Origin: an uncultured Oceanospirillaceae bacterium
GTDB taxonomy: Bacteria > Pseudomonadota > Gammaproteobacteria > Pseudomonadales > Balneatricaceae
DNA: 59,484 nt
NCBI GenBank assembly: GCA_937136055.1
Contig: CAKZOD010000070.1
Span: 1 to 59,484 of the forward strand
Direction: 5' to 3'
Position numbers and translations under genes: made by a program. The notes beneath the pieces are model-generated. The model searched no databases, had not been told where the DNA came from, and saw nothing but the letters and a program-made list of their open reading frames with translations. Positions 25,587 through 34,199 of this stretch are shown one piece after another (the stretch's first letter is position 1; every line of letters begins with the position of its first letter).

Positions 25587-26573
25587 ATGCATGATCAACT
25601 AATTGTTATTGATGGATTGCAGTATTCCAACTGGAATCGAGCGATTTTTAAGCAACTAAAGGACGGCGGTGTGACAATGGTGCATGCCACTATTGTCTAT
25701 CATGAGCAAATTCGTGAGACCTTATTACGTATTAGTGAATGGAATCGATTATTTGAGCAAAACAGCGATTTAATCATGCCTGTTAAAAGCGCAGCAGACA
25801 TCCGAACAGCTAAGCAGCTGGGTAAAGTCGGGATTATGTTTGGTGCGCAAAACTGCTCTCCTATCGAAGATGACATCGGCATGATTGAGGTCATGCGTGA
25901 GCTTAACTTGATGATCATGCAACTGACTTATAACAACCAGAGCTTACTCGCTTGTGGTTGTTATGAAGCTGAGGACAGCGGTGTTACACGTTTTGGTAAA
26001 CAAGCAATTTTAGAGATGAACCGTGTCGGCATGATTATCGATATGAGTCATTCAGGTGAGAGAAGCACGCTAGATGCCATTGAAATATCACAGCGCCCTA
26101 TTGTGATCTCCCACGCAAACCCAAATTCGTTTCACAATGCAAAACGCAATAAGTCGGACGAGGTTTTAAAAGCGCTAGGGGAATCTGGGGGCTTATTAGG
26201 CTTTAGCTTATACCCATTCCACTTAAAGAACGGGCCCGATTGCACCTTGACTGAGTTTTGCGACATGGTCGCTAAAACCGCAGATTTGATGGGCGTAGAG
26301 CGTTTAGGTATAGGTACAGATTTGTGCCAAAACCAACCGCTTTCAATTTTGGAGTGGATGCGCAACGGCCGTTGGTCAAAACAAATGGATTACGGTGAAG
26401 GCAACAAGGATAACGCTGATTGGCCAAGACCACTGGAGTGGTTCAAAGACAGCCGCGACTTCCCTAACTTAACTAAAGGCTTACAAGCTAGAGGCTTCAG
26501 CGATAAAGAAGTCGCTCAGATTATGGGCCAAAACTGGCTAGACTTTTTTGAGCACAGCTTACAACCGAGTTAA
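25587..26573 (+). CDS. M19 renal-dipeptidase-like protein with an incomplete metal site
   Basis: 328 aa, an amidohydrolase-type barrel of peptidase family M19. It closely resembles the dipeptidase-like gene I recall at the glycine-betaine/dimethylglycine catabolic locus of Pseudomonas (shared IDGL..WN start, NSDLIMPV, RRNKSDE-like and FPNLT blocks). Of the usual metal ligands, His in IDMSHSGE, His in ISHANPNS and Asp in GIGTDL remain. The N-terminal HxD is replaced by IDGLQYS, and the bridging Glu region reads FGAQNCS. It is therefore unlikely to be an ordinary dipeptidase; a demethylation or ring-opening related hydrolase is possible (inference). Tightly spaced after the aldehyde dehydrogenase. 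Confidence 0.85.
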   Translation: MHDQLIVIDGLQYSNWNRAIFKQLKDGGVTMVHATIVYHEQIRETLLRISEWNRLFEQNSDLIMPVKSAADIRTAKQLGKVGIMFGAQNCSPIEDDIGMIEVMRELNLMIMQLTYNNQSLLACGCYEAEDSGVTRFGKQAILEMNRVGMIIDMSHSGERSTLDAIEISQRPIVISHANPNSFHNAKRNKSDEVLKALGESGGLLGFSLYPFHLKNGPDCTLTEFCDMVAKTADLMGVERLGIGTDLCQNQPLSILEWMRNGRWSKQMDYGEGNKDNADWPRPLEWFKDSRDFPNLTKGLQARGFSDKEVAQIMGQNWLDFFEHSLQPS

Positions 26574-26590
26574 TCGCTTTTGCTGAACAC

Positions 26591-26618
26591 GCTCAATTTA
26601 GCTAAAGCTAGATTGAGC
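26591..26618 (+). promoter_or_regulatory. Intercistronic hairpin within the catabolic operon
   Basis: GCTCAATTTAGCT pairs with AGCTAGATTGAGC (13 positions, one imperfect) around a 2-nt loop. No T run follows, so it is more likely an RNA processing or stability element between the M19-like gene and the reductase than a terminator. Confidence 0.55.
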
Positions 26619-26644
26619 AAACGGACTTTAAAATCGGGGTAAAC

Positions 26645-27643
26645 ATGAGTACAACAAACATATCTTTAGAAGATATCTATCAACTAGCATTTGACTGTTT
26701 AACTAAAGCAGGGGCTGATCAAGCCAATGCTGATGCTGTGGCTAACACCGTTATGTGTGCAGAGCGAGACGGCTCTGTTTCCCACGGCCTGTTTCGTATT
26801 CCCGGATATATTGCCACTTTAAATAGCGGCAAAGTCAACGGCAAAGCCAATCCACAACCTGAACAAGTAACACCTGCACTCGTGCGCTGTCACGGTCAAA
26901 ATGGCCATGCGCCTCTCGCTATTTCACGCAGCATTGAAATGCTCGCACAATCCGCTAAAACTTGCGGTATCGCGGCGCTCAACATCACTCACTCTCATCA
27001 TTTTGCTGCTCTGTGGCACGAAGTTGAAGCCCTAGCTGAGCACAATTTAGTCGGTTTTGCCTGCGTCTCCTATATGCCAGCTGTGGCACCAGCCGGTGGC
27101 AGTGAAGCACTCTTTGGCACTAACCCTATTGCCTTTGCTTGGCCACGCCCTAATAACACGCCACTAGTGTTTGATATGGCAACAGCATCGATGGCGGTAG
27201 GTGAAGTTAAAATTGCAGCGCGCGATGGTCACAAAGTACCTATGGGTACTGGCCTGGGTCCCAATGGTGAATTAACCGATGACCCTGCTGAAATATTAAA
27301 AGGTGTTCTGCTTCCGTTTGGTGCCTATAAAGGATCTGCGATTGCCATGATGGTAGAGCTAATGGCAGGCCCTATGGTCGGTGAAAATTTAAGTTTTGAA
27401 ACCAAGCAAAACGACAACGCTGATGGCGGCCCACCGCAAGGCGGCGAGTTTATTTTAGCAATCTCTCCTGAAATTATGGGCGGCAGCGACTGGGCAAATC
27501 ACGCTGAAAAACTGTTTGCCAAACTAGAAGCAATGGAAGGCATTCGCTTACCAGGTAGCAGACGCCATAAGTTACGCGCTGATAACAGCCCAAGAGCAGT
27601 TAACAGCGATTTAATCGAACAGCTAAAAACCTTAGCTCAATAA
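26645..27643 (+). CDS. Delta1-piperideine-2-carboxylate/pyrroline-2-carboxylate reductase-like (Ldh_2 family)
   Basis: 332-aa NAD(P)H-dependent oxidoreductase of the malate/L-lactate (Ldh_2) fold. It follows the sequence I recall for Pseudomonas DpkA closely: ERDGSVSHGLFRIPGYI with the catalytic His, ITHSHHFAALWHEVEALAE, LFGTNPIAFAWPRP, VFDMATASMAVGEVKIAARDGHKVPMGTG and LLPFGAYKGSAIAMMVELMAG. DpkA/LhpD enzymes reduce cyclic imines to pipecolate or proline. This assignment fits a pathway in which an amine oxidase yields a cyclic imine, but malate or ureidoglycolate dehydrogenase activity is not excluded. Ribosome site GGGGT. Part of the LysR-controlled operon. Confidence 0.83.
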   Translation: MSTTNISLEDIYQLAFDCLTKAGADQANADAVANTVMCAERDGSVSHGLFRIPGYIATLNSGKVNGKANPQPEQVTPALVRCHGQNGHAPLAISRSIEMLAQSAKTCGIAALNITHSHHFAALWHEVEALAEHNLVGFACVSYMPAVAPAGGSEALFGTNPIAFAWPRPNNTPLVFDMATASMAVGEVKIAARDGHKVPMGTGLGPNGELTDDPAEILKGVLLPFGAYKGSAIAMMVELMAGPMVGENLSFETKQNDNADGGPPQGGEFILAISPEIMGGSDWANHAEKLFAKLEAMEGIRLPGSRRHKLRADNSPRAVNSDLIEQLKTLAQ

Positions 27644-27817
27644 CTCTACCCATTAACTAAACATAAGGAAGTTACAAGAACAGCCACTTACCAGAGACCA
27701 GAGGCCATGAGCTTTAGTCTGACTGAAGAAGCAAGAAACGCTCCGAGTGAAAGCGGAATACTGACAGAACAATCTTGTTGTTATCGTCATTATAAAAAAA
27801 ATAAATAGAGGTAAATC

Positions 27818-29635
27818 ATGTCACAAAATCAAACTCCACCTCCTTTTACGGACATAGACGTAAAAACCGAACCCAGTGGTTTTTACAAAGGCTATAACCT
27901 ATCAATAGCCATGTTCAGTAAAGGTGCTATAGCGCTATTAGTGCTATGGGCACTGGCTTGGCCAGATAATGCAGGCTCAGCGTTGTCATCACTAAATGGC
28001 ACGTTACTTAAATCCTTTAACTCTTTTTACATTGTCGCCGTTGGCTTTTTTGCGGTGTTTTGCTTTGTAATTGCTGTTGTTCCTAGTTGGGGCAAGCGAA
28101 TCTTAGGTAAACCCGGCCAAAAACCTGAGTTTTCTAACTTCTCTTGGTTCTCAATGATGTTCGGTGCTGGTCTCGGTGTAGGCTTAATGGTTTACTCGAC
28201 AGCAGAACCTATCGGCTTATGGGGCTCTAACCCAGAAATTTTGGCAGGCAACGCTGACCCAAGTACAGCCTCTTCGGTTGAATCCGGTATGCGTTACACT
28301 TTCCTACACTATGGCTTCCACGCTTGGGCTATCTATGTTGTTACAGGATTGACTCTCGCCTATTACGCTTACACCCGCGATATGCCGTTGACGATTCGCT
28401 CAGCACTGACACCTTTACTAGGTAAACTACTTAATGGCCCTATTGGGCATTTAGTGGACATCTTAGGTGTTTTAGCGACGATCCTTGGTGTATCTGTGAC
28501 TATCGGCTTTGGTATTAGCCAGCTTGTTGATGGGGTTTATGCGATCACAGGTATCGAGTGGATCATGAAAGACATCGCCACTAAACCGACACCGAGCACT
28601 GTCGGACTGCTAGCCGCACTTGTCACAATCATGGGCATGTCGATCATCTCAGCTGTTTCAGGTGTTGGCCGCGGGGTTAAATACTTATCTAACCTCAACC
28701 TGGTGATGTCATTAATCCTGTTGCTGACATTTGTCTTTTTTGGCTCATTCGGCTTTGCAATGACGACTTACGGTTCTGCACTGGCTGATTATCTGATTAA
28801 TTTCATGTCACTTTCTTTCACTCCGCATTTCCCAATGGAGTTTGAGAGCTTTGTCAGCGCGATGCCAGCAGCGGCGCAAGCGTTACCAAGCGATCAGATT
28901 CAAGCGATCTACAACACAGGTCCTTGGGGTGGTTTTGAAGGATTCAAAACTGGATTACCTGCAGCACTGCAATCAAGTGCTGATTTCGATGCAACTGCCA
29001 CTTCACTTTGGCAGCTAACTGAAGCAGGTCGTCAGTTCTCTTGGCAGTCAGCTTGGACAACTTTCTACTGGGCTTGGTGGATTGCATTCTCACCTTTCGT
29101 CGGCTTGTTCTTAGCGCGTATTTCTAAAGGTCGTTCTATTAGAGAATTCGTATTAGGTGCGGTTATCGCTCCTGCATTAGTGTGCTTTGCCTGGATGACT
29201 ATCTTAGGTGGCACCGCGATGGATCTTGAACTATCTGGCGTTGCAGAAGGTAGCATTATCGGTGCATCCGCGTCTGCTAAGTTATTCGCTACACTCGCTT
29301 TGATCATCGACGGTGGCTTACTACAAGCTATTACTATTATGTCAGTGGTACTAGTAGTAACTTTCTTAGTCACCTCAGCTGACTCAGGCATCTTAGTAAT
29401 GAACACCATTATGTCAGGTGGTGCAGAAGAGACGGGTAACCTTCACCGCGTGATCTGGGGTGTATTACTCACGCTAGTCATTGGTACATTACTGATTGCT
29501 GGCGGTGGCGGTATGGGCGCATTGAAGAATGCCATGATTATTGCCGCACTACCTTTTGCCATTATCATGTGCATGATGTGTGTAGCACTTATTAAAGCAC
29601 TAGTACGTGATTCGATGCGCGAGAAAGAGCAGTAA
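27818..29635 (+). CDS. BCCT family betaine/carnitine/choline-type transporter
   Basis: 605 aa with twelve predicted membrane helices. Signature MMFGAGLGVGLMVYSTAEPIGLW in helix 3 and FYWAWWIAFSPFVGLFLARISKGRSIREF in helix 8 identify BCCT. The substrate is probably a trimethylammonium or cyclic betaine. The BetP WWxxW sequence reads WWIAF here, so the third aromatic is Phe, which may change specificity. No long C-terminal osmosensor tail, so uptake for catabolism rather than osmoprotection is likely. It is 174 bp after the reductase with no terminator between, followed by a clear terminator, and so closes the operon. Confidence 0.94.
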   Translation: MSQNQTPPPFTDIDVKTEPSGFYKGYNLSIAMFSKGAIALLVLWALAWPDNAGSALSSLNGTLLKSFNSFYIVAVGFFAVFCFVIAVVPSWGKRILGKPGQKPEFSNFSWFSMMFGAGLGVGLMVYSTAEPIGLWGSNPEILAGNADPSTASSVESGMRYTFLHYGFHAWAIYVVTGLTLAYYAYTRDMPLTIRSALTPLLGKLLNGPIGHLVDILGVLATILGVSVTIGFGISQLVDGVYAITGIEWIMKDIATKPTPSTVGLLAALVTIMGMSIISAVSGVGRGVKYLSNLNLVMSLILLLTFVFFGSFGFAMTTYGSALADYLINFMSLSFTPHFPMEFESFVSAMPAAAQALPSDQIQAIYNTGPWGGFEGFKTGLPAALQSSADFDATATSLWQLTEAGRQFSWQSAWTTFYWAWWIAFSPFVGLFLARISKGRSIREFVLGAVIAPALVCFAWMTILGGTAMDLELSGVAEGSIIGASASAKLFATLALIIDGGLLQAITIMSVVLVVTFLVTSADSGILVMNTIMSGGAEETGNLHRVIWGVLLTLVIGTLLIAGGGGMGALKNAMIIAALPFAIIMCMMCVALIKALVRDSMREKEQ

Positions 29636-29650
29636 AATAGTAAAATGCAC

Positions 29651-29677
29651 GCTGGGTGAGCTAATCACCCAGCTTTT
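29651..29677 (+). terminator. Terminator of the BCCT operon
   Basis: Perfect 9-bp stem GCTGGGTGA (29651-29659) with TCACCCAGC (29665-29673) around a 5-nt loop, followed by TTTT. It separates the operon from the convergent kinase gene. Confidence 0.85.
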
Positions 29678-29685
29678 CTCAAACG

Positions 29686-31032
29686 CTATTCAACCGGTAA
29701 TCTAATATCAACAAATGTACCCTTGCCTAACTCGCTTGTGATTTTCAACTCTCCTTTATGTGCCTCAACAATCAACTTACATAAATAAAGACCAATTCCA
29801 AACCCTCCCGTATCACGGGTTCGCGACCTATCTGCCCTATAGAAGGGTTCAGTGATATGCTGCAAATCGTCTTCTGCTATTCCAACGCCAAAATCTTTAA
29901 TCGATATACTCAGGCACTGTTGCTGATAGCTCACGCTGACAACTGGCGCCGCGGTAACTTCGACACTATGGCAAATCGCATTATTAATTGTGTTGCGCAT
30001 CAACAAGCGGATACGTTTTTCATCCAACATAAAACTCGGCAAATTTGCTTCGCACGAGAGCTGAACATCATTTTCAGGCAACTCAGTAATGACACTGGCA
30101 ACTAAGTCCTGCAAATCTACGGGTGTTTTATTTAATACCGCATGGGGCGTATTCATGCGCTCAGTTTCAAGAATCTCACTGATCAGTGATTCCATTTCCA
30201 GTATGTCTTCTTGCAATCGCTCTTTATTCAAAGAGTCATCCAACATCTGGCTGGCAATTTTGGCACGGGTTAAAGGCGAGCGCAGTTCATGGCTGACAGC
30301 CAGCAGCAACTGACGTTTTGCATCTAGCATTTGTTCAATATCAAGGGCCATCTGGTTAATGCTACCCGAAAGCTCTCCTAGATCATTTTCTTTTCTAATC
30401 GGTACCCGAAAATCTAACTGACCTGCTCCCATTTTTTTCACCCCTTGCTTAATATCTTGCACAGGGCGCAACATACGGCGCAGCTGATAAAAACTCAAAA
30501 CAAGAATCAACAGCAAACACAGCATAGACCAAACTCGGATTCGTTTAGACTGCGCTTCATTACCTAAATGACTGATCTCAAAATACACCTTAAAGTCATC
30601 CACTTGGTTGCGCATAATGGTTCGATCATCAGCATCAGCAAACATCAAGTGCGGAGAATTGTCACTACCTGATGCGTAATTTTGCGACCGCTTCTTGCGC
30701 CATTTCTTACGGCTTTCAAATTCCACATCGTCTAAATCAAGAGGGCTGCCAGTTGAGCTAAAGTTGATATTAGGGCCAATTATGTAGATATTCACCGGCA
30801 ACCTTTGAGCTAATGCCTCAGCTTTAGCAGCATTAGGCGGGTTGCCAATATCTTGATTGATGTAATCTAAATACTGCTCCAAATGCGGCCTAACATTGAG
30901 CTTCCACTGTAGGGCAAACCCTTCGGCGATAATGATAAAAATCAAGCATAGAATGGCGCTCCCAGCGATACTAAAGACCAACATCAGTCTTGCTGGTAGC
31001 GAGCTGTGAAATAGGCGAATTATTTTCTTCAA
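29686..31032 (-). CDS. Cpx-like sensor histidine kinase
   Basis: 448 aa. Membrane helix 1 (about residues 15-40), a periplasmic domain to about residue 165, helix 2 (167-186), HAMP (RPVQDIKQGVKKMGAGQLDFRVP), H-box SHELRSPL, N-box RNTINNAICHS, G1 DFGVGI, F-box EPFYRAD and G2 GGFGIGLYL are all present, so it should be an active kinase of the CpxA/RstB type. TTG start with GAGAG 7 nt upstream. It lies 27 bp after the response regulator in an operon that starts with a CpxP/Spy-like gene. The likely signal is envelope protein damage (inference from neighbours). Confidence 0.9.
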   Translation of the reverse strand: MKKIIRLFHSSLPARLMLVFSIAGSAILCLIFIIIAEGFALQWKLNVRPHLEQYLDYINQDIGNPPNAAKAEALAQRLPVNIYIIGPNINFSSTGSPLDLDDVEFESRKKWRKKRSQNYASGSDNSPHLMFADADDRTIMRNQVDDFKVYFEISHLGNEAQSKRIRVWSMLCLLLILVLSFYQLRRMLRPVQDIKQGVKKMGAGQLDFRVPIRKENDLGELSGSINQMALDIEQMLDAKRQLLLAVSHELRSPLTRAKIASQMLDDSLNKERLQEDILEMESLISEILETERMNTPHAVLNKTPVDLQDLVASVITELPENDVQLSCEANLPSFMLDEKRIRLLMRNTINNAICHSVEVTAAPVVSVSYQQQCLSISIKDFGVGIAEDDLQHITEPFYRADRSRTRDTGGFGIGLYLCKLIVEAHKGELKITSELGKGTFVDIRLPVE

Positions 31033-31059
31033 AGTATTGCTCTCAGCAAATAGAAAAGG

Positions 31060-31737
31060 CTAAATGCTCGGTGCTACAAATGCGTAACCCGATCCATAAA
31101 CGGTTTTAATCGGTGCTGTCGGTTTTAACTTTGTTCTTAAGCGGCTCACTAAAATATCTACTGATCGACTAAAAAGTTCTGTATCAATGCCTTTTAGCTG
31201 ATTGAGAATATCGTCTCTCGAAAAATCTTTACCCGGGTTGCTGGCTAATAACATTAGTAACTGATATTCCATAGTCGTCAGCTCAACCGCTTTGCCCTCA
31301 ACTTTAACACTGCGCACAGCAGTGTCGATTTCCAACTGTTCGAAGCTTAGCACTGAGGTTTTCTCAACTGCGACAGTTTTGCGTTTAATGATAGTGTTCA
31401 GTCTTGCCACTAGTTCGCGTGGGTCAAAAGGTTTTGGTAAATAGTCATCTGCGCCAATCTCTAAACCGACCACTCTATCTGTTACCTCGCCTCTAGCTGT
31501 CAGCATAATGACTGGGATTTCACTGAACTGCCTAATCTGCCTGCACACTTCAAACCCGTCCATTTCAGGTAGCATCACATCAAGGATAACAGCATCAAAT
31601 TGGTCTTTTTTAAGTGCTTCTAAACCTTTAGAAGGTAGCTCTTGTGCGCTGATTTGCATCCCATATCGCTCACAGTATTCAGTGAGCAAAGGTGCCAGTT
31701 TTTTATCATCATCAATCAATAACACTTGATACATCAT
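31060..31737 (-). CDS. Cpx-like OmpR-family response regulator
   Basis: 225 aa. Receiver domain with the acidic pocket (D9, D10), phosphoacceptor D53, T80 and K102, ending in ADDYLPKPFDPRELVAR as in CpxR. The C-terminal winged helix (about 130-222) carries TTMEYQLLMLLASNPG and RSVDILVSRLRTKLKP. It pairs with the kinase directly downstream. A GTAAC-N5-GTAAC repeat upstream of the operon is close to the CpxR box and is a likely autoregulatory site. The initiation region has no strong ribosome site. RstA is the main alternative name, but the receiver sequence favours CpxR. Confidence 0.9.
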   Translation of the reverse strand: MMYQVLLIDDDKKLAPLLTEYCERYGMQISAQELPSKGLEALKKDQFDAVILDVMLPEMDGFEVCRQIRQFSEIPVIMLTARGEVTDRVVGLEIGADDYLPKPFDPRELVARLNTIIKRKTVAVEKTSVLSFEQLEIDTAVRSVKVEGKAVELTTMEYQLLMLLASNPGKDFSRDDILNQLKGIDTELFSRSVDILVSRLRTKLKPTAPIKTVYGSGYAFVAPSI

Positions 31738-31808
31738 TAACGTTCATTGCCTTGTTTGTGAGCACTCAGCTATAAAAGCCAGCCGCTATTAAAAGCCATC
31801 AGCATAAC

Positions 31809-32276
31809 TTATCCCATCGATAAGCGAAAAGACCTTTGTTGCATAGATTCGATTATCTGCTGTTGCGCCCGTGACAATGATAGATACCAGTTTTTAAGAG
31901 CCGCGAGTAATTTAAGCCTTTCCCCGCGCAAGCGATCCCCTTGAATACCAAAACGGCTCATCATAGCTTCAACAGCAGTATCATCACCTCTTAGAACCGC
32001 AACCAATTGATCCTCATCAAGATTTAAATGTGATTTTTGCAACGAACTTTGCAGCCTAAAAGCCAGTCGATTTAAGCGTAAATGCTGCTTTCTAGATAAC
32101 CCGACATGACAGGCTAGGTTTTTAACCATATGCCCTAACTGCAATGCCATTGGGTTACCCGTTAACTGCTTAAACCATTCAATCAAGTCAAAGCGCGTCT
32201 CCATTGATGCTTGCTCTAAGAAATAATCTGCATGGTGGTTATGGCTAATGATATGCTCGCTGCTTTGTCTGTTCAT
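31809..32276 (-). CDS. Unknown 155-aa soluble protein of the Cpx-like operon
   Basis: No recognised family. No signal peptide or membrane helix, so it is predicted cytoplasmic, rich in Gln, Arg and Leu, and helical. The C-terminal LSLSRAQQQIIESMQQR loosely recalls the LTxxQ motif of Spy/CpxP proteins, which suggests a cytoplasmic offshoot of that fold or a coincidence. The ATG has AAGGAG 8 nt upstream. It lies between the CpxP/Spy-like gene (81-bp gap) and the response regulator (71-bp gap), all on one strand, so it probably modulates this two-component system (inference). Confidence 0.7.
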   Translation of the reverse strand: MNRQSSEHIISHNHHADYFLEQASMETRFDLIEWFKQLTGNPMALQLGHMVKNLACHVGLSRKQHLRLNRLAFRLQSSLQKSHLNLDEDQLVAVLRGDDTAVEAMMSRFGIQGDRLRGERLKLLAALKNWYLSLSRAQQQIIESMQQRSFRLSMG

Positions 32277-32357
32277 TGTTGTAACTCCTTATCAGGCCAA
32301 GTCATATTTACTTAGCCCAACAATTTCCCTAATTTAGCTTTTTCTGAACTTCAACTT

Positions 32358-32822
32358 TTAGTCAGATTTATCATCAGACCAACCATGACCTCGGTGGTGA
32401 CCCTTTTTATCTAGAAAGTCCAAAACTTTAGATTTTTGCGTATCGTCGAGCCCATCGAGAAAGCTGGCAAAAGCCGAAACTACCTCCGGTGCAGCGTTAT
32501 TAACTAATTGGGTTTTCTCATTAATCAAGCTAAGCGCTTGCTGCTGATTGAAGCTATCTTGTGCAATCAAGTCCTTAATTTCAGAGTGCAGTGGTACAGC
32601 ATTTTGTCTAAAGTCACTTTTAAGCGCTATCACCTTATCAGCCAATACCGCTAACTTTTGCTCTTGTGTCTCATTGAGCGCTAGTTTGTCGGACACATAA
32701 CTAACAACAAATGACGCTTTCGCTTCATCATAGCCGTGCTTATAAGTGGCATAAGCGCCAGCTGCAGTGGCTAAACCAATTGATAAAACAACACCGCTAA
32801 TAATTTTATGACTACGTTTCAT
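32358..32822 (-). CDS. CpxP/Spy-like periplasmic protein
   Basis: 154 aa with a signal peptide or uncleaved anchor (VVLSIGLATAAGAYATY). The mature part is helical with a LNETQEQKLAVLADKV segment and a second LDGLDDTQKSKVLDFLDKK segment, the two LTxxQ-like motifs of the Spy/CpxP family. The His/Asp-rich tail HHRGHGWSDDKSD may bind metal. Family members act as periplasmic chaperones or as inhibitors of a sensor kinase. AAAGGAGAGAG precedes the ATG. First gene of the operon with the Cpx-like pair. Confidence 0.85.
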   Translation of the reverse strand: MKRSHKIISGVVLSIGLATAAGAYATYKHGYDEAKASFVVSYVSDKLALNETQEQKLAVLADKVIALKSDFRQNAVPLHSEIKDLIAQDSFNQQQALSLINEKTQLVNNAAPEVVSAFASFLDGLDDTQKSKVLDFLDKKGHHRGHGWSDDKSD

Positions 32823-32943
32823 GACTCTCTCCTTTCGGTTATTTTAAAGAGCCCTTGCATCACTGAACTGGCTGCTGTGCTCTTAATCTGAAACTAGTAT
32901 CTAAAATTACAGCGTTAAACTCTTTTCACTGGCGCATCAAGTT

Positions 32944-32958
32944 GTAACAAGTTGTAAC
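32944..32958 (+). promoter_or_regulatory. CpxR-box-like direct repeat upstream of the Cpx-like operon
   Basis: GTAAC-AAGTT-GTAAC resembles the CpxR consensus GTAAA-N5-GTAAA, with one change per half. The longer unit GTTGTAAC repeats with a 10-bp period (32941-32948, 32951-32958), and an inverted copy GTTACAAC lies at 32983-32990. It is about 120 bp upstream of the CpxP/Spy-like start. The rest of this 315-bp gap holds the EamA terminator and nothing else I can support. Confidence 0.6.
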
Positions 32959-33079
32959 TTTTTCAAAGAAATTCGATGAAATGTTACAACTGGCGACCAA
33001 GTTTTGTTCTTCGCAAGGCATGCTTGGCTTTAGCACAAGCACATTTTAAAGGAGAGGGATAAACAGATTTTAAAAGATT

Positions 33080-33111
33080 AGACTGTGCTATTAATATATT
33101 CAGCACAGTCT
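33080..33111 (-). terminator. Terminator of the EamA gene
   Basis: Perfect 10-bp stem AGACTGTGCT (33080-33089) with AGCACAGTCT (33102-33111). On the minus strand it is followed by AATCTTTT. It lies 26 bp past the transporter stop. Confidence 0.75.
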
Positions 33112-33137
33112 ATTAAACTTACAGAGCTCACAAGCTA

Positions 33138-34064
33138 TTAGCGCCCTTTAGAGCTATGGCTAACACCTGCAGCTGTCTGCTGAATACTCATACGAGATAA
33201 ACTCCAACCTAAATTTAGCCCCGTCACACTCAACAATACAGCAACAATACCCAGCCATTGTAGAAGCGTTAGGTTCTCTTGATAGACAAAATAATCCACC
33301 AGTATTGCCACCGCAGGGTATAGGAAAGCCAGTATGGCAATAATCGTAATCGGTAGTTTTTGATAAGAGGAGTACATCAAAATATACATCAAGCAAGTGT
33401 GCACTAAACCTAGTATTAACAGATAGCTCCAATTCAAAGCATGCTCTGGCAAGATTGAGAAATTCGCCATCGGCAATAGAATCACAATGCCGACCAATGT
33501 ATTTAACAACGCAATAACCTCAGGTCTTACTCCTGCTAAGCGCTTTGTGAGCAATGTATTCAGCGCGTAAAGCACTGCAGCACCTAGAGCCATTGCGAAG
33601 CCTATTAACTGCTGCTCTCCCCCAAGGTCACTCATATTGACATCGATAATCAAGACAATGCCGATAAAGGCACTGACAAACCAAGGCAGCTTTTTAAACT
33701 CTATCTTTTCACCAAAAATGATCGCTCCAAGCAGCAATAAAAAGAAAGGCTGAGTATTGTAAACCACCGTTGAAAGGGAAATCGATGCATAGCTAAAGGC
33801 ACTGAACAGCAAAACCCAGTTAAAAACCAGTGCAACAGCTGCCATCATGGCAATCAGTATTTGCTTACCAGTAAACGGCCAAGGCCTTAAAAAGCCGCGC
33901 CAAAGACAGTAAAGAGCTAAACCCGATGCACCAAATAAGCAACGAAAAAAGATCACATTCCAAATGGGTTGCTCAGATTCAACCACAAAGAAACCAATAA
34001 AGCCCGACAGCACCATGGCGCTGCTCATTTCTAAAATACCGACCTGCTTTGATGTTAACTGCAT
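33138..34064 (-). CDS. EamA/DMT family transporter
   Basis: About 308 aa with ten predicted membrane helices in two EamA repeats (first AMVLSGFIGFFVV..., second AMALGAAVLYALNTLLTKRL), typical of drug/metabolite exporters of amino-acid-like molecules. The ATG at 34064 (MQLTSKQVGILEM) is preferred; a GTG ten codons upstream is possible and neither has a perfect ribosome site. Divergent from an Lrp-family regulator across about 170 bp, the common pairing for amino-acid exporters, so Lrp control is likely. Confidence 0.88.
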   Translation of the reverse strand: MQLTSKQVGILEMSSAMVLSGFIGFFVVESEQPIWNVIFFRCLFGASGLALYCLWRGFLRPWPFTGKQILIAMMAAVALVFNWVLLFSAFSYASISLSTVVYNTQPFFLLLLGAIIFGEKIEFKKLPWFVSAFIGIVLIIDVNMSDLGGEQQLIGFAMALGAAVLYALNTLLTKRLAGVRPEVIALLNTLVGIVILLPMANFSILPEHALNWSYLLILGLVHTCLMYILMYSSYQKLPITIIAILAFLYPAVAILVDYFVYQENLTLLQWLGIVAVLLSVTGLNLGWSLSRMSIQQTAAGVSHSSKGR

Positions 34065-34199
34065 AAAATTAAAACCTTTTCTATCGTTACTCACCGCCTG
34101 CTAGTTTTGACTTTGATCAGTTTACATTTAGCAGCACGGCAATCTATACGTTTGAATAACAGTATTATCCCAGATAGAATTAATTTCGTAACAGCTTAT

